NCBI RefSeq assembly: GCF_015278315.1
Contig: NZ_JADIJE010000001.1
Location: 492,566-556,565 of the forward strand
Length of the DNA: 64,000 bases
Origin: Microbacterium ureisolvens
Lineage (GTDB): Bacteria; Actinomycetota; Actinomycetes; Actinomycetales; Microbacteriaceae
Direction of reading: 5' to 3'
Shown here: in pieces, positions 17,490 through 27,197 of the stretch
How positions within the stretch are numbered: position 1 is the stretch's first letter
Layout: each line of letters starts with the position of its first letter
The notes under the pieces: model-generated
What the model saw: only the letters and a program-made list of their open reading frames with translations
Database searches by the model: none
Told to the model about the DNA's origin: nothing
Program-made: the position numbers and the translations under genes

Positions 17490-17594
17490 GCCCGATATTC
17501 CGGGGCTTTACGACGGCGTCCCACTCTGTACCGGCAGAGCCACCCCACTGGACGATGGCAGACTTCTGACACGCACCGACGAGGAGACCACCCC

Positions 17595-17897
17595 ATGCAC
17601 CTGTCACCCGCCGATACGGAGAAGCTGCTGCTCGCTGTGGCGGGCATGGTGGCGCGCGATCGTCGCGCGCGCGGGGTGAAGCTCAACCATCCGGAGGCGG
17701 TCGCGCTGCTGTCGACGTGGGTCATCGAGCGCGCCCGCGACGGCGCCGAGGTGGCGCAGCTCATGACGGAGGGCCGCACGGTGCTGAGCCGGGACGACGT
17801 GATGGACGGCGTCGCCGACATGCTCGTCGATGTGCAGGTCGAGGCGACCTTCCCCGACGGTCGCAAGCTCGTCACCCTTCACCACCCGATCGACTGA
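17595..17897 (+). CDS. ureA: Urease gamma subunit UreA
   Basis: A 100-residue protein, the usual length for a separate gamma subunit. It begins [18 protein letters not shown] and contains [17 protein letters not shown] and the C-terminal [14 protein letters not shown], all family hallmarks. It forms the (UreABC)3 holoenzyme in the cytoplasm, which hydrolyses urea to ammonia and carbamate. First gene of the ure operon, 13 bases before ureB; the start follows a GAGGAGACC ribosome binding site. Confidence 0.97.
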   Translation: MHLSPADTEKLLLAVAGMVARDRRARGVKLNHPEAVALLSTWVIERARDGAEVAQLMTEGRTVLSRDDVMDGVADMLVDVQVEATFPDGRKLVTLHHPID

Positions 17898-17910
17898 GGA
17901 GCGCGCAGCA

Positions 17911-18243
17911 ATGGCATCAGGATCAGCCACGGGGCCCGGCGCCATCCGGGTCCGTCCGGGATCGATCGAGCTCAACGCGGACCGGACGGATGAAGAACGG
18001 CTCGCGCTCGTCATCCTCAACACCGGCGACCGGCCGGTCCAGATCGGCTCGCACATCCACCTGCCCGACGTGAACGCGGCCCTCGAGTTCGATCGCGTGG
18101 CGGCGGCCGGCTTCCGGCTGGACATCCCCTCCGGCACGTCCGAGAGGTTCGAGCCCGGGGTCTCCAAGCGGGTGGCTGCGGTGTCGCTGCGCGGGCTTCG
18201 CCGGGTCGCCGGCATCCAGATCCGATCGACGGAGGACGACTGA
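17911..18243 (+). CDS. ureB: Urease beta subunit UreB
   Basis: A 110-residue beta subunit. Marks are [27 protein letters not shown] and FDIPSGT-type [14 protein letters not shown]. The usual aromatic after GSH is Ile-His-Leu here, a mild variation. The ATG at 17911 follows a GAGGAG site, 13 bases after ureA. It overlaps ureC by one base (TGATG). Confidence 0.96.
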   Translation: MASGSATGPGAIRVRPGSIELNADRTDEERLALVILNTGDRPVQIGSHIHLPDVNAALEFDRVAAAGFRLDIPSGTSERFEPGVSKRVAAVSLRGLRRVAGIQIRSTEDD

Positions 18244-19946
18244 TGGTGCGCATCGACCGCGAGCGCTACGCGCGGATCTACGGCCCCACCACCGGCGACC
18301 AGATCCGCCTCGGCGACACCGACCTGTGGATCGAGCTCGAAGACGATCTGACCGTCGGCGGCGAGGAGGCCGTGTTCGGCGGAGGCAAGTCGATCCGCGA
18401 GTCGATGGCGCAGAGCACCGCCTCCCGCGCCGACGGGGCCCTCGACACGGTCATCACGAACGCCGTGATCCTCGACTGGTGGGGCGTCGTGCGCGCGGAT
18501 GTCGGCATCCGCGACGGCCGCATCGTGGGCATCGGGCGCGCCGGCAACCCCGACATCGCCGACGGAGTCGACCCACGGCTCGTCATCGGCCCGTCCACCG
18601 ATGTGATCTCCGGCGAAGGGAAGATCCTCACGGCCGGAGCCATCGACTCCCACGTGCACCTGCTCTCCCCGTCGCAGATCCATGAGGCGCTCGCCACCGG
18701 CATCACGACGATCGTCGGCGGCGGCACCGGGCCGTCCGAGGGCTCGAAGGCGACGACGGTCACCCCCGGTGCGTGGCACCTCGAGCTCATGCACCGCTCG
18801 CTGGACCGCCTGCCCGTGAACGTGCTGCTGCTCGGCAAGGGGAACACGGTGTCCGCGGACGCCTTGGCCGAGCAGGCCCTCGCCGGTGCGGCCGGCTACA
18901 AGGTCCACGAGGACTGGGGATCCACCCCCGCGGCGATCGACGCCAGCCTTCGCGCCGCCGAGGAGTGGGGTCTGCAGGTCGCGCTGCACAGCGACTCCCT
19001 CAACGAGGCCGGGTTCGTCGAGTCGAGCATCGCGGCGATGGCGGGACGCAGCATCCATGCCTTCCATGTCGAGGGTGCCGGCGGCGGCCACGCGCCCGAC
19101 ATCCTGTCGATCGCGGGCCTGCCGTACGTCATCCCCGGATCGACGAACCCGACCCTCCCGCACACCGTGAACACCGTCGCAGAGCACCTCGACATGCTGA
19201 TGGTCTGCCACCACCTCAATCCGGGTGTGCCCGAGGACCTCGCCTTCGCGGAGTCGCGCATCCGCGCCACCACGATCGCCGCGGAGGACATCCTCCACGA
19301 CATGGGCGCGATCTCGATCACGTCGTCCGACGCGCAGGCGATGGGCCGCATCGGCGAGGTGATCACGCGCACCTGGCAGGTCGCGCACGTGATGAAGGCG
19401 CGGCGGGGACCGCTCGGCGGGAGTCTTCCCGCCGACAACGAGCGCGCCCGCCGCTACGTGGCCAAGTACACCGTCAACCCCGCGATCGCGCACGGGATCG
19501 ACGGCGAGGTCGGATCGGTCGAGGTGGGCAAGCTCGCCGACCTGGTGCTGTGGGATCCGCGGTTCTTCGGGTTCCGGCCGAGCGTCGTCGTCAAGGGCGG
19601 CGGCCTGGTGTGGGGGGCGCTCGGCGATCCGAACGCCTCGATCCCGACACCGCAGCCGGTGCTGATGCGCCCCTCGTTCGCGGACGCGGTCGGCGGTACC
19701 CTCTCGGTGTCGTTCGTCGCGCCCGCCGCGCTGGAGGCCGGCATCGAGGAGCGGCTGGGGCTCACCCGCCGCCTGCTGCCGCTGCGCTCGACGCGCGAGG
19801 TCGGCAAGGCCGACATGCGCAACAACGACGCCCTCCCCCGCATCGACATCCGACCCGACACCTTCGACATCAGCATCGACGGCGAGCAGGTCGAACCCGC
19901 ACCCGCCGCGCGGCTCCCCCTGGCCCAGCTCTACCAGCTCTTCTGA
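18243..19946 (+). CDS. ureC: Urease alpha (catalytic) subunit UreC
   Basis: A 567-residue catalytic subunit with the complete dinickel site. His137 and His139 are in DSHVHL, the carbamylated Lys220 and His222 in GYKVHEDWG, His249 in ALHSD, His275 in [15 protein letters not shown], and Asp363 in SSDAQAMGR. The flap Cys322 and acid-base His323 are in MVCHHLN. Numbering is offset by three from the Klebsiella enzyme. One small change is HVEGAGGG where HTEGAGGG is usual. It is cytoplasmic and part of ureABC. Confidence 0.98.
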   Translation: MVRIDRERYARIYGPTTGDQIRLGDTDLWIELEDDLTVGGEEAVFGGGKSIRESMAQSTASRADGALDTVITNAVILDWWGVVRADVGIRDGRIVGIGRAGNPDIADGVDPRLVIGPSTDVISGEGKILTAGAIDSHVHLLSPSQIHEALATGITTIVGGGTGPSEGSKATTVTPGAWHLELMHRSLDRLPVNVLLLGKGNTVSADALAEQALAGAAGYKVHEDWGSTPAAIDASLRAAEEWGLQVALHSDSLNEAGFVESSIAAMAGRSIHAFHVEGAGGGHAPDILSIAGLPYVIPGSTNPTLPHTVNTVAEHLDMLMVCHHLNPGVPEDLAFAESRIRATTIAAEDILHDMGAISITSSDAQAMGRIGEVITRTWQVAHVMKARRGPLGGSLPADNERARRYVAKYTVNPAIAHGIDGEVGSVEVGKLADLVLWDPRFFGFRPSVVVKGGGLVWGALGDPNASIPTPQPVLMRPSFADAVGGTLSVSFVAPAALEAGIEERLGLTRRLLPLRSTREVGKADMRNNDALPRIDIRPDTFDISIDGEQVEPAPAARLPLAQLYQLF

Positions 19947-20620
19947 TGCCGCCCCTCGCCTCCTCCACCGCAGCCCTGCTGCTCGCCGACGCCCGGCTGC
20001 CCTCCGGCGGCCATGCGCATTCGGCAGGAGTCGAGCCGGCGGTGACCGCCGGAGTCCACCCCGCCGACCTGCCCGCGTTCCTGCGGGGCAGGGCGGCGAC
20101 CACCACGCTCGTCGAGGCGGGCACCGCTGTCGCCGCGCGGCACGCCCGCCTGTCGGGCGGTGATCTCGACGCCGTCGAGGCCGCGTGGGCGGCCCGCACC
20201 CCGAGTCGGGCCCAGCGGGATGCCGCGCGCGTCCTCGCGCGCGGGTACCTGCGTGTGGGCGGCACGCTGCTGCCGGGCGATGGGATCATCGCGGCGTGGC
20301 GGCAACGGCCCACGCCGCCGCCGCGGCCCTGCGTGCTCGGCGTCATCGCCGCCGGGCTCGACGTGCCGCCACTGGAGCTCGCGCGGCTCGTCGTCTACGA
20401 AGACATGCAGGCGGCCGCCGCGGCCGTGCTCAAGCTCGAGCCGCGCGACCCGCTCGAGCTCGTGTCGCTCGTGGTCGAGCTGTGCAGCGGGGTGGAAGCG
20501 CGCCTCGACCCCATCGCCGCGATCACCGATCCCGCGGACATCCCCGCACTCACCGCACCGCAATCCGAAGCGTGGGCCGAAGCCCACGCCAGATCCAACA
20601 GGAGGCTCTTCCGTGCCTGA
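19946..20620 (+). CDS. ureF: Urease accessory protein UreF
   Basis: A 224-residue, all-helical accessory protein. It opens with [20 protein letters not shown], the conserved UreF N-terminus, and has a mid-region [10 protein letters not shown]. It works in the UreDFG complex that loads nickel into apo-urease, acting as the GTPase regulator of UreG. The ATG overlaps the ureC stop by one base, and the stop lies inside the ureG start region (8-base overlap). Confidence 0.92.
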   Translation: MPPLASSTAALLLADARLPSGGHAHSAGVEPAVTAGVHPADLPAFLRGRAATTTLVEAGTAVAARHARLSGGDLDAVEAAWAARTPSRAQRDAARVLARGYLRVGGTLLPGDGIIAAWRQRPTPPPRPCVLGVIAAGLDVPPLELARLVVYEDMQAAAAAVLKLEPRDPLELVSLVVELCSGVEARLDPIAAITDPADIPALTAPQSEAWAEAHARSNRRLFRA

Positions 20621-21395
20621 ATCCACCGCATCCCGCGCCTTGCGCCTCGGTGTCGCCGGCCCCGTCGGCACCGGCAAGTCATCGCTCATCGCGACGATCT
20701 GCCGCGCCCTCGCCGACGAGATCCGCATCGGCGTCATCACCAACGACATCTACACCGATGAGGATGCCCGCTTCCTCCGTTCGGCGGGTGTGCTAGAGCC
20801 CGAGCGCATCATCGCCGTCGAGACCGGCGCCTGCCCGCACACGGCCATCCGCGACGACGTCACCGCCAACCTGCTCGCCGCCGAAGACCTCGAGCGCGCG
20901 TTCGCCCCGCTCGACATGGTGGTGATCGAGTCCGGCGGCGACAACCTGACCGCCACGTTCTCGCCCGCTCTCGTCGACGCGCAGATCTTCGTGCTCGACG
21001 TCGCCGGCGGCGGCGATGTCGCCCGCAAGGGCGGACCCGGCATCGGGCGCGCCGACCTCCTCGTGGTCAACAAGACCGACCTCGCGCCCTATGTCGGCGT
21101 CGACGTCCCGCAGATGGTCGCCGACGCCACCACCGCGCGCGACGAGCGTCCGGTGCTCGCCCTCTCGCGCACCGACGCCGCCTCCGTGGCCGCGCTGCGC
21201 GCGTGGGTGCTCTCGATGCTGGCCGCGCACCGCGAGGGCTCGCACATCCCGCAGGACCCGGGCCCCATGGCCCCCCACTTCCACGCCGACGAGGACGGCA
21301 ACGGCTTCCTCCACACCCATGAGGACGGCGGGGCCCCGCACGCGCACGCCGTCGGCGCAGCCGCACACGACCACGCCGACCACGTGCACCCGTGA
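20613..21395 (+). CDS. ureG: Urease accessory GTPase UreG with C-terminal His-rich tail
   Basis: A 260-residue SIMIBI GTPase. The P-loop GPVGTGKSS is at residues 16-24, the nickel-binding Cys74-Pro75-His76 motif is in [15 protein letters not shown] is at residues 106-111, and NKTD gives guanine specificity. The core ends near residue 215. A tail of about 40 residues follows with ten histidines in HFH, HTH, HAH, HDH and HVH pairs. Most His-rich UreGs carry this at the N-terminus. The GTG start follows AGGAGG by 7 bases. No ureE exists in the operon, so the tail may store or deliver nickel. Confidence 0.95.
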   Translation: MPESTASRALRLGVAGPVGTGKSSLIATICRALADEIRIGVITNDIYTDEDARFLRSAGVLEPERIIAVETGACPHTAIRDDVTANLLAAEDLERAFAPLDMVVIESGGDNLTATFSPALVDAQIFVLDVAGGGDVARKGGPGIGRADLLVVNKTDLAPYVGVDVPQMVADATTARDERPVLALSRTDAASVAALRAWVLSMLAAHREGSHIPQDPGPMAPHFHADEDGNGFLHTHEDGGAPHAHAVGAAAHDHADHVHP

Positions 21396-22135
21396 ACCCC
21401 ACCGTCGTCGACGTCATCCCGCGCGGAGAGGAGGCGTCGTGCAGCCTGTCGGGCGAGCTCGTCGTCCCGCGCCTGGTGCGTCGGCACGGCAGATCGGTCG
21501 AGGTCGCACTGGTCGCCGGGCGCGCGATGCTGCTGCCCGGCGACGAGGTGCACATCCGCGTCGCCGTCGGCGCGGGGTGCACGCTCCACCTCATCGACAT
21601 CGGCGGGCTCGTCGTCTACGGACGCCCGGACGAGATCGGCGACCCGTCGCAGTGGCACGCGCGCATCGACCTCGCTCCCCGAGCCCATGTCACCTGGGAG
21701 GGGCTTCCGACGGTGATCACGGATGCCGGTTCCCTCGCACGTTCGCTGACCATCACGCTCGCCGACCAGTCGTCGGCGGTCGTGCGCGAGACCCTCGTCC
21801 TCGGCCGCACCGGAGAGCGCGGAGGCCGGCTCACGGCCGACACGGATGTCTCGGATCCGATCGGCCCGCTCGTGCGCGAGACGCTGGAGGTCCGCGGCGA
21901 CGCGCCGGTTCCCGGCATCCTCGGCCGGAACAGGGTCATGGACAGCATCCTCGCCGTCGGCGACCCCACGCTTACCTCCGCTCTCACCACCGATCTCCCC
22001 GGCACCACCCGCCTGGAGTTCGAGCGGGCGGGCACGGCGGTCCGCTATCTCGGCGACGCCGCTCACGACAGCCCGCTGGACGACGTCCGCGTCGGCACGC
22101 GGCGGCTTGACGCGGAGCCGCATCGTGCCGCATGA
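21392..22135 (+). CDS. ureD: Urease accessory protein UreD (UreH)
   Basis: A 247-residue protein with UreD features: [20 protein letters not shown], the [13 protein letters not shown] region and [11 protein letters not shown]. It is the scaffold that binds apo-urease and carries nickel from UreG through UreF. The GTG start overlaps the ureG stop by four bases. Last urease gene before the nickel permease, which begins 73 bases later. Confidence 0.92.
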   Translation: MNPTVVDVIPRGEEASCSLSGELVVPRLVRRHGRSVEVALVAGRAMLLPGDEVHIRVAVGAGCTLHLIDIGGLVVYGRPDEIGDPSQWHARIDLAPRAHVTWEGLPTVITDAGSLARSLTITLADQSSAVVRETLVLGRTGERGGRLTADTDVSDPIGPLVRETLEVRGDAPVPGILGRNRVMDSILAVGDPTLTSALTTDLPGTTRLEFERAGTAVRYLGDAAHDSPLDDVRVGTRRLDAEPHRAA

Positions 22136-22208
22136 CGGCGCACGGCGGAAGGCGCCCTTCTCGACCGCGACACCCGCGGCCATCGATTCGACCGAAACAG
22201 GAGCATCC

Positions 22209-23216
22209 ATGAACCGCATCACGCCGACCGCGCGCCGAGTGCTGATCGTCGCCGGGGCGCTGTTGATCCTCAGCTGGGCGCTGTTCGCGGTCGTGGTGCT
22301 GCCCGGTGACTACAGAGCCGGCGCGTCCACCTTCGGGATCGGGCTGGCGGTGACCGCCTTCGTGCTCGGCATGCGCCATGCGTTCGACGCCGACCACATC
22401 GCCGCGATCGACAACAGCAGCCGCAAGCTGATGGATGACGGAAAAGATCCTTCGGGCGTCGGCCTCTGGTTCGCGCTCGGGCATTCCACGGTGGTGCTGG
22501 TGGCGGTCGGCCTCGTGACCGCCGGCGTCGGAGCCCTGACCTCGCAGATCGGGGCGGAGGACTCTCCGCTCGCAGTGTTCACCGGAGTGTGGGGCCCGAC
22601 CGTGTCGAGCCTCTTCCTCCTGGCCATGGCCGGCGCGAACCTCATCATCCTCGTACGCCTTCTCCGTCGGGCGCGCGAGAACGCGGGCGGCCACCACCCG
22701 CCGGTGCCGGGAGGAGCGATCTCGCTGATCATCTCGCGGACCGCGGCCACACTGGATGCGCCGTGGAAGATGTTCGTCGTCGGCTTCCTGTTCGGGCTCG
22801 GATTCGACACCGCCTCCACGATCACTCTGCTGCTGATCGCCGGCGGAGCGGGCATCGTCATGCCCTGGTACGCCGCGATGGTCCTGCCTCTGCTGTTCAC
22901 CGCAGGAATGGTGACCTGCGATGGCATCAACAGCATCGTCACGGCGCGGATCTATCGATGGTCGGCGGATCGCCCCGAGCGTCGAAGCCGCTACAACGCC
23001 ACCCTCATCCTGCTCTCGGTGACGGTCGCCTTCATCGTCGGCACAGTCGGCTTGTGCGGCGTGCTCGTCGACTCGGCAGGGGTCCGGTGGCCACCCGTGG
23101 TGGCGATCGCCGCGACGAACCTCGACTCGTTCGGTCTGATCATCGTCGCCGCGATCGTCGGCGCGGGGCTCACCAGCTGGATCTTCGCTCGCTCGCGGCG
23201 CGAAGCGACAGCCTGA
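22209..23216 (+). CDS. NiCoT nickel/cobalt permease (HoxN/NixA type)
   Basis: A 335-residue membrane protein with about eight hydrophobic segments. The NiCoT signature RHAFDADHIAAIDN (HX4DH) is near residues 57-70, LGFDTASTITLL near 200, and a His-rich cytoplasmic loop ENAGGHHPPVP lies between. It imports Ni2+ (or Co2+) for urease. The start has an AGGAG site. Its place at the end of the ure operon makes nickel supply its likely role. No NikR gene or nickel operator was recognised. Confidence 0.93.
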   Translation: MNRITPTARRVLIVAGALLILSWALFAVVVLPGDYRAGASTFGIGLAVTAFVLGMRHAFDADHIAAIDNSSRKLMDDGKDPSGVGLWFALGHSTVVLVAVGLVTAGVGALTSQIGAEDSPLAVFTGVWGPTVSSLFLLAMAGANLIILVRLLRRARENAGGHHPPVPGGAISLIISRTAATLDAPWKMFVVGFLFGLGFDTASTITLLLIAGGAGIVMPWYAAMVLPLLFTAGMVTCDGINSIVTARIYRWSADRPERRSRYNATLILLSVTVAFIVGTVGLCGVLVDSAGVRWPPVVAIAATNLDSFGLIIVAAIVGAGLTSWIFARSRREATA

Positions 23217-23369
23217 GTCCGGAGGCGCGGTTGCCGGAGACGGGATTTCGGCAAGCGAGCTTGCGCGCCGAAGGCGGGCGCTTCCAGCGCCGGCTACGGG
23301 ACACCACTGTCCGGTCAGGCTCTACGATGAAGCGGCGGCTCGACGATGAGCCGCCAGAACGGAGCATGC

Positions 23370-24284
23370 ATGGACATCTCGGCAGTGAACCCGGCACTGC
23401 GCACCGCGACCGAGAAGGCGCCGACCATCAGGATCGACAAGCCCGCGGTGCGCTGGTTCGCAGCCGCCGCGTCGTCGCTGATCCCCGGTAGGCGCGTCGA
23501 CGGGATCGAGCGCCGCACGCTCCGGCACGACGGCGTGAAGCTCCGGGTCTACATTCCCGCCCGCCCCTCCGGGGCAGGACTGCTGTGGATCCACGGCGGC
23601 GGCCTCGTGGTGGGGGCCGCAGCGATGGACGACGTGCACTGCGGCGAGACCGCGCGCGACACCGGGGTCACGATCGTCTCCGTCGACTACCGCCTCGCGC
23701 CGAGACATCCGTTCCCCGCCGCGATCGACGACTGCTTCGCCGGATGGCAGTGGCTGCGCGCCAACGCGGAGGCTCTCGGCCTCGACACCACGCGCCTGGC
23801 GATCGGCGGACAGAGCGCGGGTGGCGGGCTCGCCGCGAGCCTCGTCCAGCGAGCGCTCGACGCGGGCGATCCCGTCGCTGCGCAGTGGCTGTTCTGCCCG
23901 ATGCTCGACGACCGCACCGCTGCCGACCGCGGCCGCGACGCCGCGGAGCACTTCATCTGGAGCAACCGCTCGAACCTCGTCGGCTGGTCGTCGTATCTCG
24001 GTGCGGCGTTCGGCGCGGAGTCGCTGCCTCCCTACGCCGCGCCCGCACGGCGCGAAGACCTCACCGGCATGCCGCCGACCTGGATCTACACCTCCGACAT
24101 CGAGCTGTTCCACGACGAGGACATCGCGTACGCGGACCGGCTCCGCGCGGCGGGCGCCGACGTCACCGTCGAGGTGGTCGACGGTGCGCCGCACGGGTTC
24201 GAGGCGTGGGCGCCCGAGCACCCGATGGCGCGCCGGCTGTTCGCCACCGCCCGCAGCTGGCTTGGGGAACGCCTCGCGCGCTGA
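23370..24284 (+). CDS. Alpha/beta hydrolase, hormone-sensitive-lipase-type esterase
   Basis: A 304-residue esterase of family IV. The oxyanion motif HGGG is near residue 75 (LLWIHGGGLVVG), DYRLAP follows at about 110, the nucleophile Ser is in GGQSAGGG near 149, and the acid/His region ends in GAPHGFEAW near 275. It is soluble and carries no signal peptide. An ATG at 23346 is in frame but the one at 23370 follows GGAGCATGC. It stands alone between the ure and des operons; 121 bases separate it from the des start. The substrate is unknown. Confidence 0.88.
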   Translation: MDISAVNPALRTATEKAPTIRIDKPAVRWFAAAASSLIPGRRVDGIERRTLRHDGVKLRVYIPARPSGAGLLWIHGGGLVVGAAAMDDVHCGETARDTGVTIVSVDYRLAPRHPFPAAIDDCFAGWQWLRANAEALGLDTTRLAIGGQSAGGGLAASLVQRALDAGDPVAAQWLFCPMLDDRTAADRGRDAAEHFIWSNRSNLVGWSSYLGAAFGAESLPPYAAPARREDLTGMPPTWIYTSDIELFHDEDIAYADRLRAAGADVTVEVVDGAPHGFEAWAPEHPMARRLFATARSWLGERLAR

Positions 24285-24341
24285 GCATCCGCGGCGCGGG
24301 TGCCGCCCACGCTGTCAACCGACCGGACTGTGACGTCCGCA

Positions 24342-24347
24342 TTGACA
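24342..24347 (+). promoter_or_regulatory. Candidate -35 element of the des promoter
   Basis: A perfect TTGACA lies 17 bases before the left arm of the iron box, so the box would cover the -10 region. The matching -10 (TTAGTT or TAGTTA) is weak, as is usual in iron-repressed actinobacterial promoters. Confidence 0.5.
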
Positions 24348-24364
24348 CGCGCGCGCGGATCGGC

Positions 24365-24391
24365 TTAGTTAGGCGAGGCAAACCTAACTAA
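24365..24391. promoter_or_regulatory. Iron box (IdeR/DtxR/DmdR operator) upstream of desA
   Basis: TTAGTTAGG-(9)-CCTAACTAA is a perfect 9-bp inverted repeat. Its inner 19 bases, TTAGGCGAGGCAAACCTAA at 24369-24387, closely fit the actinobacterial DtxR/IdeR consensus (TTAGGttAGgCtaaCCTAA). It lies 15 bases before the desA GTG and overlaps the ribosome binding site region. Iron-loaded repressor here would shut off the siderophore operon. Confidence 0.9.
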
Positions 24392-24405
24392 AGGAGCTCC
24401 TCCCC

Positions 24406-25878
24406 GTGCTCGACCTGCTCACGCGCCCCACCGCTGACACCTACCGCTCCCTCATCGCACAGACCTCCGCCCACGTCGCCGGCCGATTCGAGACGACGAC
24501 CCAGCCGTTCTCCGGCGCCTCCCGCGCTGAGCTGCAGAAGCTCGTCGACGACGCGCGGCTCGACGGCGAGGGCGTGGGCTCCGAGCAGGCGGTCCGTGAG
24601 ATCGACGAGCTCTTCCTCGAGCACGCGGTGTGGTTCCACCACCCCGCCTACGCGGCGCATCTCAACTGCCCGGTCGCGCTGCCCGCCGTTGCGGCGGAGA
24701 CCGTGCTCGCCGCCGTCAACACCTCGGTCGACACCTACGACCAGTCCGCGGTCGGCACGCTCATGGAACGGCGACTGATCGCCTGGGCCGCCGACCGCGT
24801 CGGCTTCGCCGACGGCAGCGGCGTCTTCACCTCGGGCGGCACGCAGTCGAACCTCCACGCGCTGCTGCTGGCCCGCGAGGCCGCGCTGGCGGCGACCGCG
24901 CTCCCGCGCCCGCGTGCGCTCGCCCGCCTCGCGGTCTTCGCGACGGCGTCGAGCCACTTCAGCGTCGGCAAGTCGGCGCTCCTCCTGGGCCTGTCCGACG
25001 ACGCGGTCATCGAGGTCCAGGGCGACGGCGAGGGACGGATGGATGCCGCGGCCCTCGCGCTCGCGCTGCGCGAGGCCGCGGCATCCGGTCGTCTTCCGAT
25101 GGCCGTCGTGGCGACCGCCGGCACGACCGACCGCGGTGTGATCGACCCCGTCGACGCGATCGCCGACGCCTGCGACGAGCACGGCGTGTGGCTGCACGTG
25201 GACGCGGCATACGGGTGCGGCCTGCTGGTGTCGCCCCGCCGCCGGCACCTCCTCACGGGCGTGGAGCGTGCACGCTCGGTGACCGTCGACTTCCACAAGA
25301 GCTTCTTCCAGCCGGTGTCGTCGAGCGCCCTCCTCGTGCGCCGGCCGCGCGATCTCGCCGCCGGAGCCTGGCACGCGGACTACCTGAACCCGCTCGAGAA
25401 CGACGAGCCCAACCAGGTCGACGTATCGCTGCAGACCACGCGCCGCTTCGACGCCCTCAAGCTGTGGGTCACGCTCCGCGCGCTGGGCCCCGATCGCATC
25501 GGCGAGATGTTCGACACCGTCATCGATCTGGCGGCGTCCGTCGGCGACGAGATCGCCGCCGATCCCGAACTCGAGCTCGTCGGCCGGACGCAGCTCAGCA
25601 CGGTGCTCTTCCGCGTGCGCCCCGCCGGCGCCGACGCCGCCGCTCAGGACGCGCTCGTCGCGGGCGTGCGCCGCGTGCTCTTCGAGTCGGGCAGGGCACT
25701 CGTGGCGAAGACCGTGATCGACGGGCGGCCCTGTCTCAAGCTGACGCTGCTGAACCCGCAGACCTCGCTCGGCGACATCCGCCGGATCCTCGAGATGGTG
25801 AAGGATGCCGCCACCACCCTCGCCGGCATCGCGCCGGAGTTCGACGAGGCTCTCGCGGGCGCGGAGGTCTCGGCATGA
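24406..25878 (+). CDS. desA: Lysine/diamine decarboxylase of siderophore biosynthesis (DesA-like)
   Basis: A 490-residue group II PLP decarboxylase. SGGTQSNLHALLLARE binds the cofactor phosphate, the internal aldimine lysine is near residue 298 in TVDFHKSFFQPVSSSAL, and HADYLNP is a DesA-type phrase. It would convert lysine to cadaverine (ornithine to putrescine is the alternative), the first step of desferrioxamine-type synthesis. The GTG follows AAGGAG by 9 bases, directly after the iron box. It overlaps desB by four bases. Confidence 0.9.
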   Translation: MLDLLTRPTADTYRSLIAQTSAHVAGRFETTTQPFSGASRAELQKLVDDARLDGEGVGSEQAVREIDELFLEHAVWFHHPAYAAHLNCPVALPAVAAETVLAAVNTSVDTYDQSAVGTLMERRLIAWAADRVGFADGSGVFTSGGTQSNLHALLLAREAALAATALPRPRALARLAVFATASSHFSVGKSALLLGLSDDAVIEVQGDGEGRMDAAALALALREAAASGRLPMAVVATAGTTDRGVIDPVDAIADACDEHGVWLHVDAAYGCGLLVSPRRRHLLTGVERARSVTVDFHKSFFQPVSSSALLVRRPRDLAAGAWHADYLNPLENDEPNQVDVSLQTTRRFDALKLWVTLRALGPDRIGEMFDTVIDLAASVGDEIAADPELELVGRTQLSTVLFRVRPAGADAAAQDALVAGVRRVLFESGRALVAKTVIDGRPCLKLTLLNPQTSLGDIRRILEMVKDAATTLAGIAPEFDEALAGAEVSA

Positions 25879-27197
25879 GCGCGCACGTGCACGACGTCGT
25901 CGGAGTGGGAATCGGTCCGTTCAACCTCGGCCTCGCGTGCCTTGCCGAGCCGACGGGGCTCGACGCGGTGTTCCTCGATCGCGCCGACGGCTTCCGCTGG
26001 CACCACGGCATGATGATCGAGGGCGCGACCATCCAGGTGCCGTTCCTCGCCGACCTCGTCACGATGGCCGACCCGACGTCGCGGTACTCGTTCGTCAATT
26101 GGCTGAAGCAGACCGGCCGGCTCTACCCCTTCTACATCCGCGAGAGCTTCTACGCTCTGCGCACCGAGTACGACGCGTACTGCCGGTGGGCGGCCGCGCA
26201 GCTGCCGAACCTGCGCTGGAACCACGAGGTGATCGCGGTCGAGCACGACCCGGCCGACGACACCTACGTCGTGCGCGCCATGCGCACCGACACCGGCGAG
26301 GAGAGCGAGCTGCGGGCGCGCCATGTCGTGCTCGGCGTGGGCACCCAGCCGGTCATTCCACCCGCCCTGCGAGGGCTCGACGGTCCGGTGATCCACAGCT
26401 CGGAGTACGTCGACCAGCGCGACGCGCTGCGCGCGTCGGACTCGATCACGGTGGTCGGCAGCGGCCAGTCCGCGGCCGAGATCTATCGCGACCTGCTCGA
26501 GGGCGCACGGTCCGACGGGTACCGGCTCGACTGGATCACGCGATCCCCGCGGTTCTTCCCGATGGAGTACACGAAGCTCACCCTCGAGATGACGTCGCCG
26601 GAGTACACCGACCACTTCCACGCGCTGCCGGTCGGGATCCGGCAGCACCTCGGACGCGAGCAGCGGAGTCTGTACAAGGGCATCTCGGCCGACCTGATCG
26701 ACGACATCTACGACACCCTCTACCGCCTGAGCGCCGACGGACCGGTGCCCACGACGCTCCTCACCGACACCGAGGTGACCTCGGCGGAGTGGGACGGATC
26801 CCGGTACCGGCTGGGGCTGCGCCACGCGCAGCTCGACCGCGAGCATGTGCGCGAGACGTCATCGCTCGTGCTGGCCACGGGCTACGCCGCACAGACGCCG
26901 CCCTTCCTGGCGCCGATCGCCGACCGTCTCGACCACGACGTGCTCGGCCGCATCGCGGTCAACCGTGACTACAGCATCGACGGCGGACGCGGCCGCGTGT
27001 TCGTGCAGAACGGCGAGGAGCACACACACGGGCTCACCGCGCCCGACCTCGGCTTCGGCGCGTGGCGCAACTCGTCGATCCTGTCGTCGATCCTCGGCCG
27101 CGAGGTGTACCCGATCGAACGCCGCATCGCGTTCCAGGACTTCGGCGTGCCCGCAGACGCCCTCCAGACGGCCGCGGCGTTGGAGGCGGCCCGATGA
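25875..27197 (+). CDS. desB: Lysine/cadaverine N-monooxygenase (DesB-like)
   Basis: A 440-residue flavin N-hydroxylase of the IucD/SidA/PvdA family. GVGIGPFNLGLACLAE at the N-terminus binds FAD, VVGSGQSAAEIYRDLL near residue 193 binds NADPH, and LATGYAAQTP near 333 is the conserved ATGY region. It would N-hydroxylate cadaverine. It is coupled to desA and desC by ATGA overlaps. Confidence 0.92.
   Translation: MSAHVHDVVGVGIGPFNLGLACLAEPTGLDAVFLDRADGFRWHHGMMIEGATIQVPFLADLVTMADPTSRYSFVNWLKQTGRLYPFYIRESFYALRTEYDAYCRWAAAQLPNLRWNHEVIAVEHDPADDTYVVRAMRTDTGEESELRARHVVLGVGTQPVIPPALRGLDGPVIHSSEYVDQRDALRASDSITVVGSGQSAAEIYRDLLEGARSDGYRLDWITRSPRFFPMEYTKLTLEMTSPEYTDHFHALPVGIRQHLGREQRSLYKGISADLIDDIYDTLYRLSADGPVPTTLLTDTEVTSAEWDGSRYRLGLRHAQLDREHVRETSSLVLATGYAAQTPPFLAPIADRLDHDVLGRIAVNRDYSIDGGRGRVFVQNGEEHTHGLTAPDLGFGAWRNSSILSSILGREVYPIERRIAFQDFGVPADALQTAAALEAAR

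Larger units (their letters stand above)
17198..17594. promoter_or_regulatory. Divergent urtA/ureA control region (397 bp)
   Basis: No gene is seen here. The urtA-proximal half is GC-rich and featureless. The ureA-proximal half drops in GC around 17425-17490 and holds two inverted repeats in tandem (listed separately) plus a weak TTGCCA hexamer at 17431-17436 that could be a -35 for ureA. It must contain the start sites of both operons and is the natural place for nitrogen control (GlnR, AmtR or a local TetR). No exact GlnR or AmtR consensus was recognised. Confidence 0.6.

Noticed and set aside
17401..17594. A GlnR or AmtR site in the urt/ure region
   Set aside because: The inverted repeats there do not fit the half-sites I know for either regulator, so only generic operator candidates were listed.
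23251..23264. GCAAGC-GA-GCTTGC inverted repeat after the nickel permease
   Set aside because: Only a 6-bp stem with a 2-base loop and no T-run; too weak to call a terminator.
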